From the NCBI GenBank assembly GCA_017645305.1, contig JAGCPD010000073.1, positions 62,001 to 126,000 on the forward strand: DNA of 64,000 bases, written 5' to 3'. A model generated the notes under the pieces. The model worked only from the letters and a program-made list of their open reading frames with translations. It had not been told where the DNA came from and ran no database searches. Positions 1 to 9,546 of the stretch are shown piece after piece. Position 1 is the first letter of the stretch, and every line of letters begins with the position of its first letter. The translations under genes and the position numbers were made by a program. The DNA comes from Bacteroidaceae bacterium. GTDB taxonomy: Bacteria > Bacteroidota > Bacteroidia > Bacteroidales > Bacteroidaceae.

Positions 1-2
1 CA

Positions 3-587
3 AAATATGGAGAAAATAATCCACAAGTGAAAAATGTATCATCCAATGAAGAGCAGCGAAAAGAGCTGCCCGCAAAAGTAGCGACTCTTCCCCAATATAA
101 TTCTGATACACAGCCGTCCGTGCAACAACCCCAACAACAAACAGGGACAACAGCATCAGCACAAGTATCACAAGTAAATATACAACAACAATATGCACAA
201 CCACAGATAATACCCCCAGCAACCCCTGAAACGGGAACAGTGCCTCAGCTCTATGACTCTAATGCACCCAATCCAGATTTCATAACTCGAGAAATTGGTG
301 ATCCTCCAATTATTACGACAGAGCCTAAGACAATTCGGCATCCGGAAAGTAGTCTATCTATTAGAATTAGCCTTGGAGACTGCCCTGGCTTTACCGTTGG
401 CGGTACAGAAGTAAAAAACAAATCGCTGAGTAAGGGGCTGGAAATGAATAGTAATGCCAAACATGATATAAAACTAAAAAAAAATGATCCTGTTTCTGAA
501 CATGTAGTTGAAAAGCGGAAACTGTGGAATAATTCATTTGTAAAATACGGTGAAGATGCATTACAAAGAATGCAAAATAAAAAATAA
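3..587 (+). CDS. Unrecognised Gln/Pro-rich protein, 5' end outside window
   Basis: The reading frame is open from the left edge, so the gene probably starts outside the window; the first in-window start codon is a GTG at 27. The visible 195 residues begin with a long Gln/Pro/Thr/Ser-rich stretch (about residues 25-85) that looks disordered, followed by a Lys-rich C-terminal part ending at the TAA at 585-587. There is no signal peptide or membrane segment in the visible part. The phrase VKYGE near the end resembles KYGEN at the visible start, possibly a coincidence. The next gene starts 12 bases later on the same strand, suggesting an operon. I do not recognise a family. Base composition is more A-rich than the metabolic genes to the right. 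Confidence 0.6.
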   Translation, partial: KYGENNPQVKNVSSNEEQRKELPAKVATLPQYNSDTQPSVQQPQQQTGTTASAQVSQVNIQQQYAQPQIIPPATPETGTVPQLYDSNAPNPDFITREIGDPPIITTEPKTIRHPESSLSIRISLGDCPGFTVGGTEVKNKSLSKGLEMNSNAKHDIKLKKNDPVSEHVVEKRKLWNNSFVKYGEDALQRMQNKK

Positions 588-599
588 TTATAATGTGAA

Positions 600-1400
600 A
601 TGAAACCAAATAATATCTTAAACATTACACTTACACTCTTATTGAGTTTTAGCCAAACGGTATGGGCGCAAGAGACTGCCAATGATACAACAGATGTCTT
701 AAACTTGGAATGGCTCGTTTCTGATGCCGAGTCACTACCAATAGATGAAGGGAACTTCATTGCCTTGCCAGAATCAGGCCTTTTTATTGAAGATGGTAAT
801 ACTTTCTATGCTTTAGATTCTATACGCTGTCCGGATATAGTGAAATTCCGGATGAAGGCAAAACTTGAATTCGAATATTCCGTCATTTCTGAAGGTGATC
901 TTCTGGTAAAAAGTCATGAACTTGTTGTACGTATTCATCAGGATGAGACAACCATTGTAGCAGAACTGGATACGGAGACATTCTTTCTCCATGCTGGAAC
1001 AGGTAGCAAATACCACCTCGAAGTGTTAGAAGAAGACAATACGTGGGGGTGGTACACATGTGACTGGGAAACGGGTGAAATGACTTGTGTTATCCGCACG
1101 CCTTATCCTATTAGTCATATTCTCGACAACGGGAATCTTGTTCTCTGCGCCATCGGCAATCAGCTTTATACTGTAGATGAAGAAACGCTCCAATCAATAG
1201 CAGAACTACCAGATGAAATATTAGACTGTATAAGTACGAGTCGTGGGCTATTCATGTGTACGACACAAATGCTATATTTCTATGATGGAAATGCTGCTCC
1301 CGCTCCAATTCTTCAAGGTGATTTCCACAGCCTGTACTGTGATGGCGAGGTGTTTTATATTGTCCTTCAAGACGGAAGAATACTTAAAACTAATCTGTAG
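600..1400 (+). CDS. Secreted protein of unknown function
   Basis: 266 residues with a clear N-terminal signal peptide (hydrophobic residues about 6-22, cleavage probably after VWAQ). The mature part is acidic, has many Cys, and contains repeated short phrases such as ALPESGLFIEDGNTFYAL, NGNLVLCAIGNQLYTVD and DGEVFYIVLQDGRIL. These look like beta-propeller blades (display of a value, then its label), but I cannot name the family. It is presumably exported to the periplasm or surface. It follows the Gln-rich gene by 12 bases and is probably co-transcribed with it. It ends about 150 bases before the convergent efflux operon. Confidence 0.65.
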   Translation: MKPNNILNITLTLLLSFSQTVWAQETANDTTDVLNLEWLVSDAESLPIDEGNFIALPESGLFIEDGNTFYALDSIRCPDIVKFRMKAKLEFEYSVISEGDLLVKSHELVVRIHQDETTIVAELDTETFFLHAGTGSKYHLEVLEEDNTWGWYTCDWETGEMTCVIRTPYPISHILDNGNLVLCAIGNQLYTVDEETLQSIAELPDEILDCISTSRGLFMCTTQMLYFYDGNAAPAPILQGDFHSLYCDGEVFYIVLQDGRILKTNL

Positions 1401-1476
1401 AATGAATCTTATACGTTAAAAGTTGAAAAGTGATAACTCATATGCCCGTAATAACAAAGGGTAGGAGTATGAATAA

Positions 1477-1506
1477 GGGGGATGTGCCTGTTTTGACACA
1501 CCCTCT
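1477..1506. terminator. Imperfect hairpin between convergent genes
   Basis: GGGGGATGTG at 1477-1486 can pair with CACACCCTCT at 1497-1506, with one mismatch and two G-T pairs. It lies between the ends of two convergent transcription units and could serve both. There is no strong T tract, so this is a weak call. Confidence 0.35.
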
Positions 1507-1550
1507 CGCAATATCCAGCCAATAATTCAAAATCCAACAAATGTGGAATT

Positions 1551-2882
1551 CTATTCCAGTTTGCCGGTGACACGGAGATACTCTGTCTCGTAAATCTTAA
1601 GTTGGGTCTGTGCTTCGATTAGGTTGCTGCGAGCTTGCTGCCATTGGCTTTGAGCATCCAGAAGGTCGGTCATGGTACACAGTTGGTTGTCAAACTTCTG
1701 GCGCATCACGCGCAGGTTCTCGTCGGCCTGTTTCCTGCCTATCGTAGCGGTCTCCACCATAAGTTGGCTATCGGTGACATTCTGAACAGCCTTGCGCACT
1801 TCAACACGCATGCCGCGTTCGTTCTGCTGTAATTGCAATTTGGCATCGTTGAGGTCAAGTTTAGCTTTCTTTACTTTCTTCAGTTCGGCACCCCAGTGGA
1901 AGATGGGCAAGCTGACAGAAAGCAGAGCCATGGGATTATGACCGCTAAAATTATGGCTAAAGTCCGTTGAATTGCTACCGGGTAGGGTTAGGTCACCCTT
2001 TAATTTTAAATTGTTATAGTGTGAATACCGACCAACAAGTGCAACGGTGGGCAGATAGTTGGAACGTGACTTCTTTACCAGCACTTCGCTGGCCTTTACT
2101 TGCTGCTGAAGCAAAAGCAGGTCAGGACGGGTAGAGAAGTCTTCAGAGAGTTGTGATGCAGGTGCAACAGACAGAACGGTGTCTGTAGGAATGATGGTCT
2201 GTTCTAAATCTGTGCCAATCACGTTTGCCAACGCCAATCCGCAGAGTTGTTCGCCATTACGGGCTTTCTGTAGCTGATAGCTGACTTCATTCTGTTTGGT
2301 AGCAATACGCAGTAAGTCGTTCTCAGTAGCCATCTGAACATCGGTAGCCAGTTTCACTTGGTCATAGAGTTCCTGCATCTGGAGGGCGTAGGCTTCCAGC
2401 ATTTGCACTTTAGAATGCACGGCTATGAGCATATAGTAGGCATTATCAACATCAGCAATAACCTGCATGCGCGTCTTGCGCTGTTGTTCCAGGCTGACGG
2501 TTTCGCCGATACTTGCCAAGCGGTTGGCGGATGTTATCTGTCCTCCGGCATAGAGTGGCAGTGTAACGGTGATGCCTGCCAGATAAGTACCGTGTGTCTG
2601 TAACGACAATCCTAAAATGTCCTGATCTAACAAGTCTATATTCTTCATGTGGACCAGCATAAAAGAACCGTCTATCTTTGGCAGATACTGGGCAAAGGCT
2701 ATCTGTCGGTCAAGTTTCGCCTTGATTACCGCATTGTCGGCTGTTTTTATTTTCTCGTTTTGTTCAAGGGCCATACGGCGGCAGTCCTGTAAGGAGAGGG
2801 GAAGACCCTCCCCTGAAGTTACTTGGCTAAACGCAGGGAAACACCATGCTAATAGTATTAATGATATTATATTGTTCTTCAT
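1551..2882 (-). CDS. TolC-family outer-membrane efflux channel
   Basis: 443 residues, normal length for the outer-membrane factor (OEP) family. A signal peptide (about residues 1-20, ending FSQ) is followed by two OEP repeats that should form the trimeric beta-barrel and periplasmic alpha-barrel. The long helical, Gln/Leu-rich stretches near residues 130-215 and 345-435 fit this. It lies 78 bases downstream of the RND pump gene in the same direction and supplies the exit duct of the tripartite pump. Just after the signal peptide is the segment SGEGLPLSLQD, encoded by a G/C-rich palindromic stretch (about 2791-2815) that resembles intergenic palindromes elsewhere in the window. The start ATG at 2880-2882 is the one in front of the signal peptide. 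Confidence 0.93.
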   Translation of the reverse strand: MKNNIISLILLAWCFPAFSQVTSGEGLPLSLQDCRRMALEQNEKIKTADNAVIKAKLDRQIAFAQYLPKIDGSFMLVHMKNIDLLDQDILGLSLQTHGTYLAGITVTLPLYAGGQITSANRLASIGETVSLEQQRKTRMQVIADVDNAYYMLIAVHSKVQMLEAYALQMQELYDQVKLATDVQMATENDLLRIATKQNEVSYQLQKARNGEQLCGLALANVIGTDLEQTIIPTDTVLSVAPASQLSEDFSTRPDLLLLQQQVKASEVLVKKSRSNYLPTVALVGRYSHYNNLKLKGDLTLPGSNSTDFSHNFSGHNPMALLSVSLPIFHWGAELKKVKKAKLDLNDAKLQLQQNERGMRVEVRKAVQNVTDSQLMVETATIGRKQADENLRVMRQKFDNQLCTMTDLLDAQSQWQQARSNLIEAQTQLKIYETEYLRVTGKLE

Positions 2883-2920
2883 CTTTTCTTCATTTTTTTA
2901 AATGGAATTATCTGTCAATT

Positions 2921-2941
2921 CCCCTCCACACAAAGGAGGGG
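2921..2941. repeat. CCCCTCC palindrome between pump and channel genes
   Basis: CCCCTCC (2921-2927) and GGAGGGG (2935-2941) form a perfect 7-base inverted repeat with a 7-base loop, in the gap between the RND gene and the channel gene. It resembles the other C-tract palindromes in this window (23427-23443 and the array around 62.7-63.3 kb). Confidence 0.5.
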
Positions 2942-2960
2942 TGAAGGTTTTCCGGTTTCT

Positions 2961-5900
2961 CTATGCTTTTGTTTTCTTTACATTGAAGATGGCTGAATAG
3001 AGGATAGGCAGGAACACCAGAATGATGAGTGTTCCCATAGCCAGACCAGACATGATGCAGACAGCCATAGAACCGTACATCGGGTCGCTAATAAGCGGAG
3101 CCATACCCAGGATGGTGGTCAGCGAAGCCATGATGACAGGGCTTGTGCGGCTGACGGTGGCACTCACGACGGCCTCGTAGGCAGGGAGCTTTTCCTCGTT
3201 GCGCAGGCGGTTGATTTCATCGACAAGCACGATGCCGTTCTTAATCATCATGCCGATGAGACCCATTGCACCGAGAATGGCGATGAAGGTGAACGGCATA
3301 CCTAAGAGCAGCAGCGCTGGTACGATGCCGACAAGGATAAAGGGCAGACAGAACACAATGGTCAGCACCTGCTTCCAGCTATTGAACAACAAGAGCATGA
3401 TGACCAGAATGAACACGAAGGCGATGGGGAAGAGACCCAAAATGGAGCTGGCGGCTTCGCCAGAACTGCCTCCTTCTCCCTGCCAGGACATCGAATAGCC
3501 CTGTGGCAGCTTGATGGCTTCGATAGCCTCGCGGATGTCGGCCTCTACTTTCTTGGGCGTCGCATCTTCGAGGTCGGGATTCGGGTCACATTCAGCCTGG
3601 ATAGTGCGCTGTCCGTTGCGGCGGAAGATATAGTCCTCCTCCCATTCCAAGTGAATGTTGCTGTTTACAGTGCTTAGCGGGATGCTGTTGGTCAGTCGGC
3701 CTTCTATGTCTTCGACACTCGTGGTGCCCATCATCAAGCCCTTGACATCTTCTGGGGTGATGTGCAGATTCAGTGTACTCCAGACGGGTATGGTTGTGAC
3801 GTTCTTGATTTTAGAACCATCCTCATTACGTACCTGCATCTGGACAATGATTTTCTTGTCCTGATCGCTGATAACACCTACGGGCAGCCCGTCTGTGGCA
3901 GCGAGCAAAGCGCTGGCAACGTCCTCTCGGTTCAATCCGCTACGCAGCGCATCAGTCTGCACATAGTTGGTCACGAGGGCTTTGCCCTTGTTCTGCCAGT
4001 TGTTCTGTACAGAGTAGGTATCTGCGTACTTCGAGGCTCGCATAATGGCCTCAGCCTGATGCACCAGGTCGCGCAGAACCTCGGGGTCAGGTCCCTGAAA
4101 TTCCACTTCCACCGTGTGGGTAGTGCTGATGCTGAAATTATAATTGCGGAATCGGATATAGGCATCGGGATAGGCGGCACGTAGCTGTGGGCGGATTTCC
4201 TTGATGACGGATTTCATGGTCTTGAAATCCTTACAGTCAACGATAAGCTCTCCGTCATTGCTGCTACCGCTATTCATCGGGCGCACAAGGCTGTAACGTA
4301 CAGGCGATGAGCCCATGGAGGCAGCCACACGGTCAATTCTGGGATTCTTCAGCAGCGTATCGGTGATGGACAGCAGGTCTTCACGAACACGGTCGGGGCT
4401 TGCCTGATTGGGCAGGTGGTACTCCACCACAAACTGACCGTAGTCAAAGTCAGGGAAGAATACTTGCTTCACTTTTGTGAAACCGAATGCGCAGACAATC
4501 AACAGTACTACCATAACGGCAATTGTGGTATATCGGAAATCAATGAGCGTGCCTATCAGTTTGCGAATGACACCTTGTAGTTTCGTTTCTTTCACCTCGC
4601 CGTCACCAGTCTTCTCTTTTGAGCGCAAAGGCATCCATGCTACCACGCAGGACGGCACTTGCACCATCGCCATCACCCATGAGGCTAAGAGTGAGATGCA
4701 GAGTACCAGAAACAGGTCGCGGCAGTATTCGCCTGCTGTACTCTTGGAGATATATGTGGGGAAGAAGGTAAGCACGGCAATTACTGTTGCACCCAGCATA
4801 GGCAGCGCTGTGTTATTGACAATATTATATAGGTATGACTTGGGGCCTAAACCTCGTTTCCTATCTACCAATATACCGTCCATCACCACGATAGCATTAT
4901 CCACCAGCATACCCATTGCCACGATGAATGCACCAAGTGAGATACGCTGCAAGGTGCTGTTGGCCAGAAGCAGGATTGGGAACGTTACGAAGATGGCCAG
5001 CACCAGACTGGTTCCAATAATCATGCCGCCACGGAAGCCATAGCTGAACATCAGTACAACAATTACGATGAGCACGGATTCCAGCAGGTTGATGAGGAAA
5101 CCGTTAACGGCGTTGGTTACTTGGTCGGCCTGGAAGAATATCTTGTCAGTCTCGAATCCCACGGGTACGCGTTCCATTACCCCGGCCAGTTTCTTGTCAA
5201 TCGCCTTACCCACATCGGGCACAATGGCATCGTCATTCAACGTGATACAGATGCCAAGGGCAGATTTGCCGTTGACAAAGAAGCCGCCTGTCTGCGGTTC
5301 CTTGTAGGTGCGCTCCACTTTAGCAATGTCACCAATGCGAATCTGCTTGTCAGTTGTGGTGCTGATGAACATGTCTGCGATGTCCTGTTCATCTTCCAGT
5401 TCGTTGTTTACGCGAATCTGCAGACGGTCGTCCCCATTCTCATAATTACCGGCATTTACTGTCTTGCCAGCGTTTTTGAGACCCAGCATGATTTGCGTAG
5501 GGAGAATGCCCGTACGTGCCAGCTTCTCCTTGTCGATAATGATGTTGATGACTTCTGAACGTGTGCCGATGATGTTGATGCGCTTCACACCCTTCACCGT
5601 AAGAAGCTCACGGCGTACCAGTTTGGCATACTTCTCCATTTCGGAATAACTATAGCCGTCTCCCATGAAGGCATAGAAAAGACCATAGACATCCAACATG
5701 TCATCCACTACGATGGGTGCATAGCAGTCTGAGGGCAACTTGGACTTTACATCGTTGGCTTTGCGGCGCAACTGGTCGAAATGCTGCTCCATCTCGGACA
5801 TCTTCACCTTGTCCTGGAATTTAACGCCGATGATGGCCATATTAGGTCGGCAGTCGGTATTCAGTTCCTTGACGTCGGCCAGTGTTCGCAGTTCGTCCTC

Positions 5901-6110
5901 CATTACCTGCACCGCCTCCAGTTCCACTTCGTGAGCTGTGGCACCAGGATAAATCAATACCACCGAGGCCTGCTTTACGGCAACAGCGGGGTCTTCCAGC
6001 TTGGGCATTTTAACATAATTGAATATGCCCATGAAGAGAATGCCCACAACAAAGCTCCAAAATATTATAGGTCGTTTGACAAAGAATTCTGTCAGTGCTC
6101 TTGCATTCAT
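2961..6110 (-). CDS. RND-family efflux pump, inner-membrane permease
   Basis: 1049 residues, full length for the HAE/AcrB group. The first membrane segment starts at about residue 12 (FVKRPIIFWSFVVGI). A second bundle is at about 335-480 and a C-terminal bundle at about 860-1040, with two large periplasmic loops between. It should drive proton-coupled export of drugs or other toxic molecules. In the proton-relay helix the motif reads GMLVDNAIVV, so the second Asp of the AcrB DD pair is Asn, a variant common in many non-AcrB RND pumps. The partner Lys is present in GMMIKNGIVLVDE. The gene is preceded by the adaptor gene (36 bases) and followed by the TolC-type gene, forming one operon. The substrate cannot be read from the sequence. 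Confidence 0.95.
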   Translation of the reverse strand: MNARALTEFFVKRPIIFWSFVVGILFMGIFNYVKMPKLEDPAVAVKQASVVLIYPGATAHEVELEAVQVMEDELRTLADVKELNTDCRPNMAIIGVKFQDKVKMSEMEQHFDQLRRKANDVKSKLPSDCYAPIVVDDMLDVYGLFYAFMGDGYSYSEMEKYAKLVRRELLTVKGVKRINIIGTRSEVINIIIDKEKLARTGILPTQIMLGLKNAGKTVNAGNYENGDDRLQIRVNNELEDEQDIADMFISTTTDKQIRIGDIAKVERTYKEPQTGGFFVNGKSALGICITLNDDAIVPDVGKAIDKKLAGVMERVPVGFETDKIFFQADQVTNAVNGFLINLLESVLIVIVVLMFSYGFRGGMIIGTSLVLAIFVTFPILLLANSTLQRISLGAFIVAMGMLVDNAIVVMDGILVDRKRGLGPKSYLYNIVNNTALPMLGATVIAVLTFFPTYISKSTAGEYCRDLFLVLCISLLASWVMAMVQVPSCVVAWMPLRSKEKTGDGEVKETKLQGVIRKLIGTLIDFRYTTIAVMVVLLIVCAFGFTKVKQVFFPDFDYGQFVVEYHLPNQASPDRVREDLLSITDTLLKNPRIDRVAASMGSSPVRYSLVRPMNSGSSNDGELIVDCKDFKTMKSVIKEIRPQLRAAYPDAYIRFRNYNFSISTTHTVEVEFQGPDPEVLRDLVHQAEAIMRASKYADTYSVQNNWQNKGKALVTNYVQTDALRSGLNREDVASALLAATDGLPVGVISDQDKKIIVQMQVRNEDGSKIKNVTTIPVWSTLNLHITPEDVKGLMMGTTSVEDIEGRLTNSIPLSTVNSNIHLEWEEDYIFRRNGQRTIQAECDPNPDLEDATPKKVEADIREAIEAIKLPQGYSMSWQGEGGSSGEAASSILGLFPIAFVFILVIMLLLFNSWKQVLTIVFCLPFILVGIVPALLLLGMPFTFIAILGAMGLIGMMIKNGIVLVDEINRLRNEEKLPAYEAVVSATVSRTSPVIMASLTTILGMAPLISDPMYGSMAVCIMSGLAMGTLIILVFLPILYSAIFNVKKTKA

Positions 6111-6146
6111 ATTAAAATCTTCAATTATAATATTATGAATTATGAA

Positions 6147-7196
6147 TTACAACAGGTCTCCTACGTTAGTGTTGCGCTGTGTTACAATCTTCACCTTGTC
6201 ACCGTCATGCAGAGCTTTCACACCGGCTTTTACCACTTGGTCAGTAGCCGAGATACCACTCTCTACTACAGCCATACCTTCAGAATCCACCTTGTTGGCT
6301 GTGATGGCATGACGCTTCACGATATTGCCTTGTTCAACTACCCAGACGTAGGTCTTGCCACCGTCCTCAAAGATAGCATGGGCAGGAATAGACAGACCAC
6401 TGACAGTCATGTCTCCCCCCATCTCTATGTAAACATCAACGTTCACACCAGGGCTCAACTGTCCGTCGATGGCATATTTCACGGTAAACAACTGGTTGGC
6501 ATCTGCTTTGGCCAATACGCTCTTTTTGTGAAGATTATAGCGCTCACCGGCAGCTATGCAGTAGGCCTCGGTGGTGTTACTCAAAAAACGATACACATCA
6601 TCAGGGATATTCACTTCCACCTCCATGCTGTGTATATCCACAATGTCCATTACAGGCATTCCTGCACTAACCATCTCTGAAGGTTCAAAGTTCACTTTCT
6701 GAACTGTACCATCCACGGGAGCTGTCAGTTGGGTGTAACTTAGCTGGTTCTTGGCGTTCTGTAGCTTGATGCGCAACTGTTCCAGTCCGCTTGTTGCCTT
6801 CTCAAAGTCATTGCCCGAAAGGCTTTTGGCTTCATACAACTTGCGCAGTCGTTCCACTTCGTTCGTCAACTGGTCATATTGTATCTTTGCAGCATCCACC
6901 TGCAACTGATAGTCCTTGGTGTCGAGTGTAGCAACCAATTGTCCTCGTCTGACACGTGTGCCTTCCTTCACCAATATACGCATAATCTGACCAGGAGTGC
7001 GGAAACTCAGGCTTACCGTGCTATTCTCTTTTACTACGCCTGAAAAATTCTTCACAGTTGTCTCCTGGCGGTTTAGCGGTAGCACCGTCATTACGTTACG
7101 TACTTTCGCCTCATCGTTTTTCTTTTCGCTACTGCCACAAGCAATCAGCAGAAATGCTGCTGCTGACATCAATGCCATTTTTTTAATTACCTTCAT
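6147..7196 (-). CDS. RND efflux periplasmic adaptor (membrane-fusion lipoprotein)
   Basis: 349 residues. The N-terminal signal ends in a lipobox (FLLIAC, Cys 20), so it is probably a lipoprotein on the inner membrane facing the periplasm. Then come a barrel-sandwich (lipoyl-like) half near LRTPGQIMRILVKEGTRVRRGQL, a coiled-coil hairpin (about residues 100-150, rich in Gln/Leu/Lys), the returning lipoyl half (LTAPVDGTVQKV), a beta-barrel and a membrane-proximal domain. This is the standard AcrA/MexA layout. It is the first gene of the efflux operon. The promoter and a long leader with a palindrome lie directly upstream. Two heptad repeats (TTATGAA twice, 6133-6146) lie in the gap to the pump gene. 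Confidence 0.93.
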   Translation of the reverse strand: MKVIKKMALMSAAAFLLIACGSSEKKNDEAKVRNVMTVLPLNRQETTVKNFSGVVKENSTVSLSFRTPGQIMRILVKEGTRVRRGQLVATLDTKDYQLQVDAAKIQYDQLTNEVERLRKLYEAKSLSGNDFEKATSGLEQLRIKLQNAKNQLSYTQLTAPVDGTVQKVNFEPSEMVSAGMPVMDIVDIHSMEVEVNIPDDVYRFLSNTTEAYCIAAGERYNLHKKSVLAKADANQLFTVKYAIDGQLSPGVNVDVYIEMGGDMTVSGLSIPAHAIFEDGGKTYVWVVEQGNIVKRHAITANKVDSEGMAVVESGISATDQVVKAGVKALHDGDKVKIVTQRNTNVGDLL

Positions 7197-7250
7197 AATA
7201 TTTTTTGTTACATTTCATAATTCTTAAGATTTATATTCAGGGTTTGGGAA

Positions 7251-7260
7251 GAAACGTTTC
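7251..7260. promoter_or_regulatory. Palindrome GAAACGTTTC in efflux operon leader (possible operator)
   Basis: A perfect 10-base palindrome with a central CG lies about 55 bases upstream of the adaptor start codon and inside the predicted 5' leader. The flanks (TTGG to the left, CCAA to the right on the plus strand) extend the symmetry loosely. The shape resembles LacI-type operators, but no regulator gene is adjacent, so the role is inference. Confidence 0.3.
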
Positions 7261-7341
7261 CAATAAAACGCTATTATCTCCCTGTACCTGAAAAATACGC
7301 CAAAAGCGTGCGTTTTTACAGCTTATGAGCGATATTCCCGG

Positions 7342-7373
7342 CAAAAATATAAATATGTGAGTATTCTGCCAAA
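7342..7373 (-). promoter_or_regulatory. Promoter of the efflux operon
   Basis: Read on the minus strand: -33 TTTG (7373-7370), 20-base spacer, -7 TATTTTTG (7349-7342). This matches the Bacteroidetes sigma-ABfr pattern TTTG / TAnnTTTG. It gives a leader of roughly 140 bases. Confidence 0.6.
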
Positions 7374-7676
7374 TTTGAGTCGGTGTAAACAAATGAATTT
7401 GAGAAAAACTGAACGAGGATAATAAAATAACGCGTCTATTTTTTGCTGATTGCCCTTCTGACATTAGTTGTTGAGGTATGATGCTGCCACAGACGGAAAG
7501 GTGGTATGTATTTCAGGAACAGACTTTGACATAGAATGCGATTCTGCAAAGAATGGTTGCGATGAACGTCTGGGCAACAACAGCTACAGATAGACAAGAC
7601 TGGAACCCCGGGATAATATTTTAATACAAATAGATGTTCATTTGTTACCAAATGAGTATAAATATCCTATAAATTG

Positions 7677-7707
7677 TTGCATAAAAGCAAGTTTTTGATT
7701 AATTTTG
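7677..7707 (+). promoter_or_regulatory. Promoter of the ilv operon
   Basis: -33 TTG (7677-7679), 20-base spacer, -7 TAATTTTG (7700-7707). Because the -7 box covers 7700-7707, the in-frame TTG at 7705 cannot be the ilvD start; this fixes the start at the ATG at 7741. Confidence 0.7.
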
Positions 7708-7740
7708 CCCCCTCATTTAAATAGGGTAAAGAGAAAAGAT

Positions 7741-9543
7741 ATGAAACATCAACTGAGGAGTGCTGTTTGTACCGAAGGACGCCGTATGGCTGGTGCCCGT
7801 GCTTTGTGGGTGGCAAACGGCATGAAGCGTGAGCAATTTGGCAAACCCATTATAGCCATTGTTAATTCATTTACACAGTTTGTACCCGGTCACACTCATC
7901 TGCATGAGATTGGCCAAATTGTGAAGTCCGAGATAGAGGCTTTGGGCTGCTATGCTGCAGAGTTTAATACCATTGCCGTGGACGACGGTATTGCCATGGG
8001 GCATGATGGTATGCTGTACTCTTTGCCTTCGCGCGACATTATTGCAGACTCTGTTGAGTACATGGTGAATGCACACAAGGCAGATGCTATGGTGTGCATC
8101 AGTAACTGCGATAAGGTGACGCCTGGTATGCTGATGGCTGCCATGCGACTGAATATCCCTGCAGTCTTTGTCAGTGGTGGTCCTATGGAGTCCCACAAGA
8201 TAAACGGTGAGAATGCAGACCTTATTACAGCTATGGTAAAAGGTGGAGACCCCACTGTGAGTGACGAGGAACTGGAAGTGGTTGAACACAGTGCCTGCCC
8301 TGGATGTGGTGCATGCTCTGGTATGTTCACGGCTAATTCTATGAATTCGCTGACAGAAGCCTTGGGCTTCTCGCTGCCTGGTAACGGAAGTATCCTTGCT
8401 ACGCATGTCAATCGCGTGCAGCTCTTCCGCGATGCAGCCAAGCTGATTGTGAAGAACGCCTTTGCCTACTATGAAGACGGTGACGAGAGCGTTCTGCCCC
8501 GTTCTATTGCTACCCGTCAGGCTTTCCTGAATGCGATGACGCTGGATATAGCTATGGGTGCTTCCACCAATACGGTGCTTCACCTGTTAGCTGTTGCCCA
8601 GGAGGGTGGTGTAGATTTTAAGATGAGCGACATTGATGTGCTCTCACGTAAGGTGCCCTTCCTCTGCAAGTTGGCTCCCAACTGGCAGAAGTATTCTATC
8701 CAGGAGGAGAATCGGGCAGGCGGAATTTTAGGCATCTTAGGTGAGTTGGCTAAGGGTAATTTGCTTGACCTTACTTGCAAGCGTGTGAATGGTGCTACTT
8801 TAGGCGAGGATATCAAGAAGTATTCTATCACAGGTGATACCATTGACCCTGAGGCTGATCGCATCTATCACAGTGCTCCCGGTGGTAAGTTTTCTACTAA
8901 GATGGGCTCGCAGAATACACGTTGGGAAAGTCTGGATACCGATCGTGTGAACGGATGTATCCGTGACATAGAACATGCTTACACAAAGGATGGCGGTATG
9001 GCTGTTCTGTTCGGAAATATTGCTCAGGACGGTTGTGTCGTAAAGACAGCTGGCGTGGCTCCTGAATTATGGCACTTTGAGGGTCCTGCCGTTTGCTTCG
9101 ACTCTCAGGAGGATGCCTGTGAGGGAATCCTGGGTGGAAAGGTGAAGAAGGGTGACTGCGTGGTGATTACACACGAGGGTCCAAAGGGCGGTCCTGGTAT
9201 GCAGGAGATGCTTTACCCAACATCGTATATCAAAAGTATGCACATGGGTAAGGAGTGTGCCCTGATTACGGACGGTCGTTTCTCTGGCGGCACCAGCGGC
9301 TTGAGCATTGGTCATATCTCGCCCGAGGCTGCCAGTGGCGGTAACATAGGAAAGATTAAGGATGGAGACATCATAGTTATAGACATTCCCAGTCGTTCTA
9401 TCAATGTGAAGCTTACCGATGAGGAGCTTGCTGCCCGTCCACAGCAACCGCTGAAGCGTAAAAGAGTCGTATCAAAAGCTTTAAGGGCATATGCCCAGTC
9501 GGTGGCAAGTGCTGACAAGGGTGGTGTAAGAATAATCGACTAA
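7741..9543 (+). CDS. ilvD: Dihydroxy-acid dehydratase
   Basis: 600 residues from the ATG at 7741, typical IlvD/Edd family length. It dehydrates 2,3-dihydroxy-isovalerate (and the isoleucine analogue) to the 2-oxo acid in valine, isoleucine and leucine synthesis. Fe-S ligands are visible in [10 protein letters not shown] and [17 protein letters not shown]. The C-terminal half has the conserved [12 protein letters not shown] and [21 protein letters not shown] stretches. It is the first gene of the ilv operon, 3 bases upstream of ilvB. The start is chosen because the upstream TTG overlaps the -7 promoter element and because MKHQLRSA is the usual start of this family. Confidence 0.97.
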   Translation: MKHQLRSAVCTEGRRMAGARALWVANGMKREQFGKPIIAIVNSFTQFVPGHTHLHEIGQIVKSEIEALGCYAAEFNTIAVDDGIAMGHDGMLYSLPSRDIIADSVEYMVNAHKADAMVCISNCDKVTPGMLMAAMRLNIPAVFVSGGPMESHKINGENADLITAMVKGGDPTVSDEELEVVEHSACPGCGACSGMFTANSMNSLTEALGFSLPGNGSILATHVNRVQLFRDAAKLIVKNAFAYYEDGDESVLPRSIATRQAFLNAMTLDIAMGASTNTVLHLLAVAQEGGVDFKMSDIDVLSRKVPFLCKLAPNWQKYSIQEENRAGGILGILGELAKGNLLDLTCKRVNGATLGEDIKKYSITGDTIDPEADRIYHSAPGGKFSTKMGSQNTRWESLDTDRVNGCIRDIEHAYTKDGGMAVLFGNIAQDGCVVKTAGVAPELWHFEGPAVCFDSQEDACEGILGGKVKKGDCVVITHEGPKGGPGMQEMLYPTSYIKSMHMGKECALITDGRFSGGTSGLSIGHISPEAASGGNIGKIKDGDIIVIDIPSRSINVKLTDEELAARPQQPLKRKRVVSKALRAYAQSVASADKGGVRIID

Positions 9544-9546
9544 AAG

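Larger units (their letters stand above)
7197..7740. other. 544-base divergent intergenic region
   Basis: This region separates the efflux operon (minus) from the ilv operon (plus). It holds heptads TTCATAA-TTCTTAA (7214-7227), the palindrome at 7251-7260, an A/T-rich imperfect hairpin around 7289-7316, the efflux promoter (7342-7373) and the ilv promoter (7677-7707). Between about 7400 and 7650 I see no convincing gene, leader peptide or structured RNA. A short minus-strand open frame there has no recognisable protein features. Confidence 0.6.

Noticed and set aside
5781..6680. Plus-strand open frame of 299 codons opposite the efflux pump and adaptor genes
   Set aside because: It is antisense to two clearly real genes, crosses their boundary and has no recognisable protein features.
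7436..7651. Minus-strand open frame in the efflux/ilv gap
   Set aside because: No family resemblance, no promoter in the right place, and His/Cys-rich composition typical of a chance frame.
7705..7740. Upstream TTG as the ilvD start
   Set aside because: The TTG is part of the -7 promoter box (7700-7707) and the family begins at the ATG at 7741.
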